A DNA stretch of 64,000 nt, taken from contig JAPLRU010000099.1 in assembly GCA_026399025.1 (NCBI GenBank), forward strand, positions 54,779 through 118,778, read 5' to 3'. The notes beneath the pieces are model-generated. The model ran no database searches and was not told the origin of the DNA. It worked only from the letters and a program-made list of their open reading frames with translations. The position numbers were made by a program, and so were the translations under genes. This DNA is from Methylobacter sp. GTDB lineage: Bacteria > Pseudomonadota > Gammaproteobacteria > Methylococcales > Methylomonadaceae. How positions within the stretch are numbered: position 1 is the stretch's first letter; every line of letters starts with the position of its first letter. Positions 1 through 9,383 of the stretch are shown piece after piece.

Positions 1-7
1 GATTTTT

Positions 8-154
8 CGACCCTGGAGGGGTCGCAGTCACAGCTTTTTATCTTTAATAGTTTGAATTTATTTATAATTATTAAAATACCGGACTGTGCGAATAAAACTC
101 TCAGAATAAAACTCTCAGCCGCACAAAACGATGACTGCGACCCTTCCAGGGTCG
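8..154. repeat. Inverted-repeat element, 23-bp termini (cgaccctggaggggtcgcagtca / tgactgcgacccttccagggtcg)
   Basis: Positions 8-30 and 132-154 are reverse complements with one mismatch. Confidence 0.7.
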
Positions 155-351
155 TGGTTTTTTTTCGTATTAACCGGGGGTGTCGCTACGCTCAACCCCC
201 GGCTAATAGCTGGCAACCCTCCAGGTTGCAAAAAAGGCATTTTGACACTTGTGTATAACGATGAGCGCTCCGGCGTGGGAACGATGCCGCTTTACCGGCT
301 CCGGCGACTATAATACCTCCGCTCGCTCCCTAGCCTCCGCTTAAGCAGCAA

Positions 352-1551
352 TCAATCCATCTCCAGCAAACTCAGCCAATGCGCTACCGGTATTTGACTG
401 GCTGCATTCAGATGGGTTAAGCAGCCGATATTGGCCGTGGCAATTATCTCCGGCTCAGCTAAATACAAATTCTTAAGTTTACGTTCGCGCAATTCGTTCG
501 CTAGTCCAGCTTGCAAGATCGAATAAGTGCCCGCGGAGCCGCAACACAGAGCCGACTCTTGCACCGGCAACACGTCAAAACCTACGCGTTGCAACACCGC
601 TTCCACGCGCCCCTCAAGCTTGAGCGCATTCACCAAGCTGCACGGAGCCTGAAAAGCAACCCGACGCCCCTTAGCCGCCGCGTCTATCGGCAAGGCTTCA
701 ATTATTTGCACCGGGTCGCGGCACAGTTCAGTCACTCTAGCGGCTTTGGCCGAGTATTCAGCATCTTCCCGCAAGATATGGCGATAGTCCCGCAACATTG
801 CGCCGCAACCGCCGGCAGTCGTGATAATCGCCTCAATGCCGGATTCTATAGAGGGCCATAAGGCGTCTATCGTGGTTTTAATATGAGCATGGGTTTGTTC
901 CGCCGCCGTTAAATGATGACTGACCGCGCCGCAACAACCGGCATAAACAGGGACTGCCGAGATCCCATGCCGATCCAGCAAGCGCGCCAAACTGCTGTCA
1001 ATACCGGGCTCCAAAACCGGCTGTACGCAACCGGCTAAAATCAGCATGCGTCTTGAATGACGAACTTGAGGCCAAACACCTGAGGGTTTAGCAAGCGGAA
1101 TATAACGCTGCACAGCGGATGGCAGAAGCGGGCGCAGCGCACGAGCCAACATCAGCATCAACCCGAAACGCCGGGTCGACGGGATAATCCAACGCAAAGC
1201 GCGGCGCAATAAACGTTGCGGCACACTACGCGGAACCCGTTTTGCTATCTCGGCGCGGCCGATGTCCAGCAATTTTGCGTACTGCACGCCCGACGGGCAG
1301 GCGGTCTCGCAGGCCCGGCAGGTTAAACAACGGTCGAGATGCGACTGGGTTTGAGCGGTCACCGGGCTACCCTCAAGCAGGCCTTTGATCTGGTAAATCC
1401 GGCCGCGCGGACCGTCCAGTTCATTACCCAGCAAGGTATAAGTCGGGCAGGCGGCATTGCAAAAACCGCAATGTACGCAGCTACGCAAAATCGCATCGGC
1501 TGCCTTGCCTTCCGACGTTTGCATGAATTCGGCGGGGAGCCATGTTTGCAT
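352..1551 (-). CDS. glcF: Glycolate oxidase iron-sulfur subunit GlcF
   Basis: Two ferredoxin motifs CVHCGFCNAACP and CLTCRACETACP, two C-terminal CCG motifs, adjacent to glcE/glcD. Confidence 0.93.
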   Translation of the reverse strand: MQTWLPAEFMQTSEGKAADAILRSCVHCGFCNAACPTYTLLGNELDGPRGRIYQIKGLLEGSPVTAQTQSHLDRCLTCRACETACPSGVQYAKLLDIGRAEIAKRVPRSVPQRLLRRALRWIIPSTRRFGLMLMLARALRPLLPSAVQRYIPLAKPSGVWPQVRHSRRMLILAGCVQPVLEPGIDSSLARLLDRHGISAVPVYAGCCGAVSHHLTAAEQTHAHIKTTIDALWPSIESGIEAIITTAGGCGAMLRDYRHILREDAEYSAKAARVTELCRDPVQIIEALPIDAAAKGRRVAFQAPCSLVNALKLEGRVEAVLQRVGFDVLPVQESALCCGSAGTYSILQAGLANELRERKLKNLYLAEPEIIATANIGCLTHLNAASQIPVAHWLSLLEMD

Positions 1552-2615
1552 CAGAACTGTCCTCCCATTAAACCGGGATTAAAAAGGCCGTCAGGGTCAA
1601 ACGATTGTTTTAAGCTTCGATGCAACGTTAGCAAACCGGTCGGCGGCGAGTCGCCGATAACCGGCCCGGCATCGCGAAATAAATAAGCGTAACCGCCTGC
1701 CTTGCTCGCCATGGTTTGAATATATTCGGCGGATCGATCGGTTTGCCACCAACGCAGACCGCCCTGCCAATCGATAAAAACTTCGTTTTCGGGTATCGGT
1801 AAATCCGCGGCGGGCGGCACCGACAAGCGCCATAACGGCTGATGACGGCGAAAAAAAGGATGGGTTTGTTCGCGCAGACTCAGCCAAAAATTTGCACTCT
1901 GTTCCGCAACGTCGCCGCCGATTTGCGCGGAGGCCGCACTGACCGCCGTTTCCGTGCCTTCCAATCTGACCAAAAGATAACCCTCAAGCCAAGCCAACGC
2001 CGATAACGGCAGCGAACGATGAACAAAGCCGGACATGCGTTTGACGGCATGAACCGACGGACATTCAAACAGTAAAGTTTGTTCGAGTTCCGGCTTGGGC
2101 ATGACTTTAACGCTGATCTCCAATAAAGCGCCTAAAGTGCCGCGCGCACCGACCATAAGCCGCGACACATCGAATCCGGCCACGTTTTTCATGACTTGTC
2201 CGCCGAATTGCAGCCGTTCGCCTTTGCCGTTGAGCATATTCACGCCCAACACATGATCGCGCAAACTACCGGCAAAAGGCCGCCGCGAACCGGAAAAGCC
2301 GCAAGCGACGGCTCCGCCCAAGGTCGCCAAATTTTCGCCCTGGCTAAAATGCTGCGGTTCAGAGGCCAACATTTGCCGATGGTCGGCGAGTAGCGTCTCA
2401 ATTTCGGCCAGCGGCGTACCGGCGCGGGCGCTGATAAACAGTTCGCCGGGCTCGTAATTCAATACGCCTCTGTGACCGGAGAGATTGAGTTCCGCATCCG
2501 CTTTGGCCGACTGCAAAAAGCTTTTACTGCCGCCGCCGACAATCGCCAACGTATGTTTTTTTGCAATAGCCTCTTTTACTTGGTCTTGCAGCGATAAAGA
2601 TAAATCGTGGTTCAT
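1551..2615 (-). CDS. glcE: Glycolate oxidase FAD-binding subunit GlcE
   Basis: FAD-binding PCMH-type features (LAIVGGGSKS, LGGAVACGFSGSRRPFAGSLRDHVLG), position between glcD and glcF. Confidence 0.92.
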   Translation of the reverse strand: MNHDLSLSLQDQVKEAIAKKHTLAIVGGGSKSFLQSAKADAELNLSGHRGVLNYEPGELFISARAGTPLAEIETLLADHRQMLASEPQHFSQGENLATLGGAVACGFSGSRRPFAGSLRDHVLGVNMLNGKGERLQFGGQVMKNVAGFDVSRLMVGARGTLGALLEISVKVMPKPELEQTLLFECPSVHAVKRMSGFVHRSLPLSALAWLEGYLLVRLEGTETAVSAASAQIGGDVAEQSANFWLSLREQTHPFFRRHQPLWRLSVPPAADLPIPENEVFIDWQGGLRWWQTDRSAEYIQTMASKAGGYAYLFRDAGPVIGDSPPTGLLTLHRSLKQSFDPDGLFNPGLMGGQF

Positions 2616-2616
2616 A

Positions 2617-4086
2617 TTAAAAGCGCTCTAATTCCGGGAACGGCACTTGTCCCCGATGAACATGCATTGCGCCCAGTTCGGCGCAGCGGTGTAAGGTAGG
2701 CACGGCTTTACCGGGGTTCAGCAGTCCTTGCGGATCGAAAGCCGCTTTAACGCGCAGAAACTGGCTTAACTCCGAAGATTTAAATTGCATGCACATGCCG
2801 TCCAGCTTTTCGATGCCGACGCCATGCTCGCCGGTAATCGTGCCGCCGACCGCTACGCAAAGCCGAAGGATGCACGCGCCTAAAGCTTCGGCTTTAGTTA
2901 AATCGCCTTCGCGGTTGGCATCGTACAAAATCAGCGGATGCAAGTTACCGTCGCCGGCATGGAATACGTTGGCGACCGGCAAGCCGAATTGTTCGGACAA
3001 TGCTTCAATGCGCGTCAGCACCTCGGCCAAGCGATGGCGCGGAATAGTGCCGTCCATACAATAATAATCCGGCGATAAACGGCCGACAGCCGGAAATGTG
3101 GCTTTGCGGCTTTTCCAAAACAACGCGCGTTCGGCTTCGTCTGTTGCGATACGCACTTCAAAAGCGCCGGATTCGAGCATGATTTGCCGCACCCGCTGGA
3201 GTTCTTCGGGCACTTCAACGCGGGCGCCGTCAACCTCGCACAACAAAATAGCGGCCGCGTGTTTCGGGTAACCGACGTGAACGAAATCTTCAGCGGCCCG
3301 GATCGCGAGTTTATCCATCATTTCCAGTCCTGCCGGAATAATGCCCGCGGCAATCACGTTGCCGACCGCCGCGCCCGCTTTGGCGACATCGTCAAAGGCG
3401 GCCACCATGACTTGCGCGCATTCCGGACAGGGCAGCAAACGCACGGTGATTTCCACAATCACGCCCAATAAGCCTTCCGAACCGCACAACAACGCCAACA
3501 CATCGTAGCCCGGCGCATCCAAGGTTTTACCGCCGATGTCCAGCAGTTCGCCTTCAATCGTAAGCATCTTCAAACCCAGCACATTATGCACGGTGAGGCC
3601 GTATTTCAGGCAATGCACGCCGCCGGAGTTTTCGGCGACATTGCCGCCGATAGAACAGGCGATTTGCGAGGACGGATCGGGCGCGTAATACAGCCCTAAA
3701 GGTCGGGTCGCTTCGGATAAAGCCAGATTACGGACGCCCGGTTCAACCCGCGCGCAAAAATTCGGCGCATCGATTTCCAGGATGCGGTTAAGCTTGGTTA
3801 ACACCAGAAGAACCCCGGCATGGTCCGGCAAAGCGCCGCCGGAAAGTCCGGTTCCGGCGCCGCGAGGTACAACCGGCACCTGTAATTCATCGCAAATACG
3901 CAGCACCGCTTGCACTTGCTCGACAGTTTCCGGCAAGCAAACCACAGCGGGCAGTTGGCGGTAAGCGGACAGGCCGTCGCATTCATAAGGACGCAAGGCT
4001 TCCTCATCATGCAATAAGGCGTGTTTCGACAGCACTTTGCCGAGGCGGGTCATTAAGGCGGCGCAGGTGGTTTTAGATAAGGACAT
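2617..4086 (-). CDS. glcD: Glycolate oxidase subunit GlcD (FAD-linked oxidase)
   Basis: PRGAGTGLSGGALP, GGNVAENSGGVHCLKYG, C-terminal TGEHGVGIEKL. Confidence 0.95.
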   Translation of the reverse strand: MSLSKTTCAALMTRLGKVLSKHALLHDEEALRPYECDGLSAYRQLPAVVCLPETVEQVQAVLRICDELQVPVVPRGAGTGLSGGALPDHAGVLLVLTKLNRILEIDAPNFCARVEPGVRNLALSEATRPLGLYYAPDPSSQIACSIGGNVAENSGGVHCLKYGLTVHNVLGLKMLTIEGELLDIGGKTLDAPGYDVLALLCGSEGLLGVIVEITVRLLPCPECAQVMVAAFDDVAKAGAAVGNVIAAGIIPAGLEMMDKLAIRAAEDFVHVGYPKHAAAILLCEVDGARVEVPEELQRVRQIMLESGAFEVRIATDEAERALFWKSRKATFPAVGRLSPDYYCMDGTIPRHRLAEVLTRIEALSEQFGLPVANVFHAGDGNLHPLILYDANREGDLTKAEALGACILRLCVAVGGTITGEHGVGIEKLDGMCMQFKSSELSQFLRVKAAFDPQGLLNPGKAVPTLHRCAELGAMHVHRGQVPFPELERF

Positions 4087-4298
4087 GATTTTGCAAAATA
4101 AACTTTAGGATTTAGGTGATTTGCAGGAAAGAATAGTTAAGGGTTAAGCATTTTTACTCACCACGAAGGCACGAAGATACACGAAGTTTTATGTTTTTCT
4201 TTGTTCTCGTTCCCAGGCTACGGCGTCACGGCCGCTCCTACTCTATGTTTGCCGGATTCATTGAGTATTTTATCGATTGCGCGTTGCCTAAGCTTAAC

Positions 4299-5600
4299 TC
4301 AGCGAGTCGCCCGGAACTTAACCAACACAATAACCGCCGCAATGATCAACCACGCCGCCAGCATATAAAGCGCATTAGTAAAACTACCGGTTTCGGTTTT
4401 TATCCAGGCCACCCACACCGGGCTTAAATAGCCTGCCAGATTACCGCAGGCATTAATCAAGGCAATGCCTCCGGCTGCCGCGGTACCGCTTAAAAAAGCG
4501 GTCGGCAAAGACCAAAATACCGGCAATGCCGACAAAATGCCCAAAGCGGCCAAGGCAAGCCCCGCCAGCGCCCATACTAAATTATCATGATAAACAGCGC
4601 TCAACACCAGCCCCACGCTTCCCGCTAAAGCACTTAACGCAATATGCCAAGCGCGTTCGTTAAATCGGTCTGAGCAATGTCCAATCAAGATCATGCCGAT
4701 TGCGGCCACGACATAAGGAATTGCGGTCAGCAAGCCGGTATGCAAAAGACTTTGCCGGCCCAGTTCGCTAACAATTTGCGGCAGCCAAAAAGAAGTGCCG
4801 TACAGGCCCATGACAATGGAAAAATACACCAGACTCAATAACCAAACTTTAGCATTGCCTAGGGCTTTGCCAAAACCGGTCAGATGGCCCAATTGTTCTT
4901 TTCGCTCGGCCTCGGCATATAACTGCGCCAGCAACCAGCGCCGTTGTTCGGCGCTTAACCACGCCGCCTCCGCCGGGCCGTTTTCCAGCCACAGCGCAAC
5001 AACGATGCCCAGCATCACCGCAGGCAGGGCTTCGATTAAAAACAGCCATTGCCAACCGGCTAATGCCGCAGCCCCGTCCAGGTAAGTCATAATAACCCCG
5101 GACAACGGACCGCCGATAATACCCGCTAAGGCCACCGAGGTCATAAAAGTAGCCGTGGCTTTAGCGCGGCGGGGCGCCGGATACCAATAAGTCAAATATA
5201 AAATAATGCCGGGGAAAAAACCGGCTTCGCCTACGCCTAATAAAAAGCGCAACAGATAAAATTGCATCGGCGTACTGACAAAAACCATTGCCCCCGACAA
5301 TAAGCCCCAAAGGATCATAATGCGGGCAATCCAGAGCTTCGCGCCCACGCGTTGCAAAATCAGGTTGCTGGGAATTTCAAACAGAAAATAACCGATAAAG
5401 AAAATACCGGCGCCCAAGCCGTAAACGCCGTCGCTAAAGCCTAATTGCACCGACATGGTCAGCTTGGCGAAACCTATGTTGACCCGATCAAGGTAAGCGA
5501 TGATGAAAAGACAGATTAGAAAAGGCAGCAACCGGCGGTTGAGTTTGCGATAAACTTGTAACGCTAAAGGCGAGTTCTGAGCGACGGGCATGGACGGATA
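4299..5600 (-). CDS. MFS transporter, ACS-like family
   Basis: About 12 hydrophobic segments, LDRVNIGFA, RFLLGVGEAGFFPGIILYLTYWYP; start chosen at MPVAQNS rather than the ORF start. Confidence 0.85.
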   Translation of the reverse strand, partial: YPSMPVAQNSPLALQVYRKLNRRLLPFLICLFIIAYLDRVNIGFAKLTMSVQLGFSDGVYGLGAGIFFIGYFLFEIPSNLILQRVGAKLWIARIMILWGLLSGAMVFVSTPMQFYLLRFLLGVGEAGFFPGIILYLTYWYPAPRRAKATATFMTSVALAGIIGGPLSGVIMTYLDGAAALAGWQWLFLIEALPAVMLGIVVALWLENGPAEAAWLSAEQRRWLLAQLYAEAERKEQLGHLTGFGKALGNAKVWLLSLVYFSIVMGLYGTSFWLPQIVSELGRQSLLHTGLLTAIPYVVAAIGMILIGHCSDRFNERAWHIALSALAGSVGLVLSAVYHDNLVWALAGLALAALGILSALPVFWSLPTAFLSGTAAAGGIALINACGNLAGYLSPVWVAWIKTETGSFTNALYMLAAWLIIAAVIVLVKFRATR

Positions 5601-5728
5601 AACTGATAAAAGAAGGCGTGTCGCGAAGTATAGGCGATTCATCCAAGTACAGCTATCAAAGGCAATCTTTCCATTTTTCTAAATACTGAGCGGTACCATT
5701 TAACGTTTACAATTTTTGTTGAGGATTT

Positions 5729-6445
5729 ATGAGCAATGCAATCACAGAAGTAGGCGAGTTTTTTAATGCCTGGGCGATTTACCGTAAAGTGCTGGCGAAT
5801 AATTACATGCACCACCAAGCAATTTATCGGGCAGTTGAGAACTTGCTGGCCGAACATTGGGGAAATCGGCCGTTTAAATTACTCGATCTAGGCTGCGGCG
5901 ACGGCAGTTTTCTTGCTCAAGCCCTGCAAGGCAAAGCCATACAACACTATACCGGCTTCGACCTTTCCGATCCGGCCTTGGCGCTTGCGGCCGAAAACAT
6001 GGCGCCGCTGGGGTGCAGCACTGAACTGATGAATATCGATTTCATGGCGGGCTTGGCGCAAACCACGGAACGCTTCGATATTATTTTTACCAGCTATGCC
6101 CTGCATCATTTAACTCAGGCGGAAAAAGCCGAATTCTTTCGTTTGGCGCAGGATGCGTTGACTGAAAACGGCATGTTGCTGGTCATCGACACTTTCCGCG
6201 AGCCCGATGAGACCTTGCCCGTCTATTTGGATAATTATTGCCAATGGATTCGCGAACAATGGTTACACTGCGATGAACTGGAATTGACCGCTATTTTTCA
6301 GCATATCCGTAATAACGATTTTCCCGAAACCGCGGCTATTTTATCTGCCATGGCGGAAGCGGCGGATTTTGACCCGGCAGAGGGTGTCTATCATGTGCCT
6401 TGGCATCAGTTTCTGCGCTTTAACAAAAAAGCCGTGGTTGGCTGA
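5729..6445 (+). CDS. Class I SAM-dependent methyltransferase
   Basis: LLDLGCGDGSFLAQAL motif I, FDIIFTSYALHHL. Confidence 0.85.
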   Translation: MSNAITEVGEFFNAWAIYRKVLANNYMHHQAIYRAVENLLAEHWGNRPFKLLDLGCGDGSFLAQALQGKAIQHYTGFDLSDPALALAAENMAPLGCSTELMNIDFMAGLAQTTERFDIIFTSYALHHLTQAEKAEFFRLAQDALTENGMLLVIDTFREPDETLPVYLDNYCQWIREQWLHCDELELTAIFQHIRNNDFPETAAILSAMAEAADFDPAEGVYHVPWHQFLRFNKKAVVG

Positions 6446-6481
6446 CTTAAGCAGTCGTTCAAAAGTCTTTAAAACTCTTTA

Positions 6482-6540
6482 TTCACCACGAAGACACGAA
6501 GAGCACGAAGAACAACAGAACTTCGTGTCTTCGTGGTGAA
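6482..6540. repeat. Inverted repeat of the ttcaccacgaagacacgaag type
   Basis: tcaccacgaagacacgaag ... cttcgtgtcttcgtggtga; a related half copy lies at about 4160-4186. Confidence 0.75.
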
Positions 6541-6557
6541 CTTTTTGTAACTATTCA

Positions 6558-6643
6558 GTCCCCCTCTTTGAAAAAGAGGGGTTAGGGGAGATTTTTTAAA
6601 TAAATCCCCCTCGATCCCCCTTTTTCAAAGGGGGAGGTGAATA
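6558..6643. repeat. Inverted repeat, possible MITE/REP-like element in a convergent intergenic region
   Basis: gtccccctctttgaaaaagaggggttaggggagatttttt ... aaataaatccccctcgatccccctttttcaaagggggaggtg. Confidence 0.7.
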
Positions 6644-6694
6644 CTTACAATTTTTTTAACCTCTAAGAACACATGAAAGTTTACACACTGAGCC

Positions 6695-7855
6695 TTAATC
6701 GGCCAGCCATTGCCGCCGGTAATCCTGATAATCGTAATGTTTCAACTTTTTCAGCCGCAACGCATTACTCAGGTAGATATCCGGCAAATTGTAGCCGTTA
6801 AACCGGTTCGCCTTAATCAGGGTATAAGCGCCGACATTGTTAAAAACGACTTTATCCCCAATGGACAATGGCTGTTTAAAGCGGTACGCGCCGAATACAT
6901 CACCGGCCAAGCAAGTGCAACCGGCCAAGATAGCGCTATAGCGGCCGGCGGGATCATGCTCGTGCAATTCAGGTTGACGCTGATATTCAAACACTTCGGG
7001 ATTATGGTTAATCGAAGTATCCAGGATAACGACGGTTTCGCCGTCGCTGACAAAACGATCCAGCACCGTCGCCACTAAATACCCGGCCCGGCCTACGACG
7101 GCTTTGCCCGGTTCAATATAAACCTCTATGCCGTAATCATGAGTCAACCGAGTCACCCGCTCAACAAACGGGCGATAGTCGTCGATTTGCCCGAACAAAT
7201 AGCCGCCGCCGATATTCAACCATTCAAGTTCGGCCAAGCCTACCGTTCCTAAATGCCGTTCAAGTTTGTCGATGGTTTCAATCAGCGGCGTGAAATCGGT
7301 GGCTGAAAATACGTTATGAACATGCAGGCCCTGAATACGATCCAGACGAACCGACCGGCTCAATTCGTCAATGTCTATACCCAATTTCGAATGCGGCCGA
7401 CAAGGATCGAAGCGCTCATCATCGACAAAAGACAATTTGGGATTAACCCTTAAGCCGATGGAAGTCTGCGCCTCCGCTATTTCGGCATAGCGTTGATACT
7501 GGCTTAAGGAATTAAAACTGATATGCGAACACAGCGAACTTAACGCGTCCAGTTCGTCAGGCCTGATACCGGGCGTGGTCAAGTGAATGCCGCCCTGTTC
7601 CGCCCCGCTCTGCCGGATCATTTCATCGGCCAAGCGCGCTTCAAATAAAGAACTGACCGAAAAACCGTCAACAAAAGGTGTCGCCATCTCGATGATCGTG
7701 GAAAAAGGCAAGGCTTTAAGCGAATATAAAACCTTGCAGCCGCATTGCGCTCTTAGTTCGGCTAATGTTGCCAAAGTTTTAATCAGCTCCGGTTCATCCA
7801 AAACGAAGGCCGGTGAGGAATAAACGCTGTCTTTCAAAACCTGATAATCCATCAT
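6695..7855 (-). CDS. nspC: Carboxynorspermidine decarboxylase
   Basis: PLP decarboxylase fold III; VLYSLKALP, LNIGGGYLFG, YIEPGKAVV, LAGCTCLAGDVFG. Confidence 0.88.
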   Translation of the reverse strand: MMDYQVLKDSVYSSPAFVLDEPELIKTLATLAELRAQCGCKVLYSLKALPFSTIIEMATPFVDGFSVSSLFEARLADEMIRQSGAEQGGIHLTTPGIRPDELDALSSLCSHISFNSLSQYQRYAEIAEAQTSIGLRVNPKLSFVDDERFDPCRPHSKLGIDIDELSRSVRLDRIQGLHVHNVFSATDFTPLIETIDKLERHLGTVGLAELEWLNIGGGYLFGQIDDYRPFVERVTRLTHDYGIEVYIEPGKAVVGRAGYLVATVLDRFVSDGETVVILDTSINHNPEVFEYQRQPELHEHDPAGRYSAILAGCTCLAGDVFGAYRFKQPLSIGDKVVFNNVGAYTLIKANRFNGYNLPDIYLSNALRLKKLKHYDYQDYRRQWLAD

Positions 7856-8451
7856 TGCCGTCCTATACCGGTATAAATTGTTGTTTCGGTGATGACTAGA
7901 TCCATCGGCACATCATGAACCTCCATCGCGATTTGTTCGATTAACTGCGCTTCAAAACAAATACCGATCAATGCGGCATCGCTTCTGATGTTTTTCAGTA
8001 AGCGATCGTAATAACCCGCGCCGTTGCCCAAGCGTCCGCCTTTTCGATCAAAGGCCACGCCCGGCACGATGATGCAATCGAGCTGTTCCGGAGCGATTTC
8101 TTTTCCCGGCTCGCCCCAGCGATGTTTAGGCGGCTCTAAAATTCCCCAGGTTCCCGGCATGAGTTCGGAAAAGTCTTGCAAGCGCCATAAACCCAAGCGC
8201 TTATGTCCTTGCTCGTCTTGAGTGCAATAAGGAACGACGATGCGCTTGCCGCTTGCCAGTTCGCTTAATAGTACCGCTTGGGTTCCGACTTCGGAACGGC
8301 AATGGCTATACCACATCACGGTTTCGGCTTGCCGATAAGCCGGCTGCGCTATGCATTGAGCGCAAATAATGCGGCTCAGCGCCTCCTTATCGGCTTGCCG
8401 ATTGCGTGCATCGTAGGCTGTGCGGCGTTGCCGGTTTTTCAGGTCATTCAT
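7852..8451 (-). CDS. 5-formyltetrahydrofolate cyclo-ligase
   Basis: IIVPGVAFDRKGGRLGNGAGYYDRLL motif. Confidence 0.93.
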   Translation of the reverse strand: MNDLKNRQRRTAYDARNRQADKEALSRIICAQCIAQPAYRQAETVMWYSHCRSEVGTQAVLLSELASGKRIVVPYCTQDEQGHKRLGLWRLQDFSELMPGTWGILEPPKHRWGEPGKEIAPEQLDCIIVPGVAFDRKGGRLGNGAGYYDRLLKNIRSDAALIGICFEAQLIEQIAMEVHDVPMDLVITETTIYTGIGRQ

Positions 8452-8776
8452 CGGTTAACCAAGGTCTGTTGCAAATTTAGATAATACGCGGATTTATCGT
8501 TGATTTGAAACTCAAAAAGCCGATAAGCGGAATAAACTGAGCGCTTAAAAATAAATTATTTAAGGTCTTTTTTAAACTCAATTTTGCCTCGAAACCGGCT
8601 GATTATTGTTATTTAAAAATTACGTCACTATAATTGCCGTCCTTTATTTAGCAATATGTATTCCAGTCTTTAGGGGCTGACACAGAAAACAAATGTTACG
8701 AAGCGGTAACGCTTGCTAATCCTTATAGCATCATTCCGGATTGCTATTTTTTACACTCAATTAACAGGGGACATAA

Positions 8777-9256
8777 ATGGCGGCTAGTGCTGATGATTTT
8801 AAGAAGGCAATGCAACTGTGGGCCAGCGGTGTCACCGTTGTGACAACACAGTCTGAAAAATTCGGCCTTCAGGGCATGACAGTGACGGCATTTTCGAGTG
8901 TTTCGGTTAATCCGCCGCAGGTATTGGTTTGCATTAATGAATCCGCCGACACCGGCGCGGGCATTCAGGAAAGCGAATACTTTGCGGTCAACGTTTTAAA
9001 TTCAGCGCAACAGGATGTTTCCAATCAATTTGCCGGCGGCAGCAGCCAACAGCAACGTTTTGAAAACACGCCTTGGAGCGCGGGCGTTAGCGGTGCGCCT
9101 CTTCTGAGCGACAGCATTATGTCTTTAGAATGCAAAGTCGTGGAAAGGGTTCACGCCGGCACTCACTGGATTATTATCAGCGAAGTACTGGACTGCACAT
9201 GCCGCTCAGGTGAACCGCTTTTATATTACAAAGGCGCTTATCAGCAACTTCGCTAA
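8777..9256 (+). CDS. Flavin reductase family protein (FMN-binding split barrel)
   Basis: MQLWASGVTVVTTQ, MTVTAFSSVSVNPPQVLVCI, FAVNVLN, Y-KGAY-QL. Confidence 0.88.
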   Translation: MAASADDFKKAMQLWASGVTVVTTQSEKFGLQGMTVTAFSSVSVNPPQVLVCINESADTGAGIQESEYFAVNVLNSAQQDVSNQFAGGSSQQQRFENTPWSAGVSGAPLLSDSIMSLECKVVERVHAGTHWIIISEVLDCTCRSGEPLLYYKGAYQQLR

Positions 9257-9265
9257 TGCGGTAAT

Positions 9266-9340
9266 GAAACGCAGATGACACTGATCAACGCGGAGAGTTC
9301 ATGAAAGATCCGCGTTTATCATAACCATCAGCGTCGTCTG
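9266..9340. repeat. Dispersed inverted-repeat element, aacgcagatgacactgat ... atcagcgtcgtctg type
   Basis: Imperfect inverted arms; a related copy at 20921-20996. Confidence 0.55.
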
Positions 9341-9383
9341 GAAGACGCCGGGGTATCGGCGTCCCCTTTTTTGATCGACAGCA

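Noticed and set aside
52-313. Short ORFs at the left edge (68 and 60 aa)
   Set aside because: They run through the inverted-repeat element and have no coding features.
8716-8752. Weak hairpin plus T tract (gctaatcc...ggattgctatttttt) before the flavin reductase gene
   Set aside because: Stem only about 5 contiguous pairs with a large loop; not enough to call an attenuator or sRNA.
8452-8776. Possible 6S RNA next to the 5-formyl-THF cyclo-ligase gene, where ssrS often lies
   Set aside because: The region is AT-rich and I could not recognise the conserved 6S closing stem or central bubble; a covariance-model scan would be needed.
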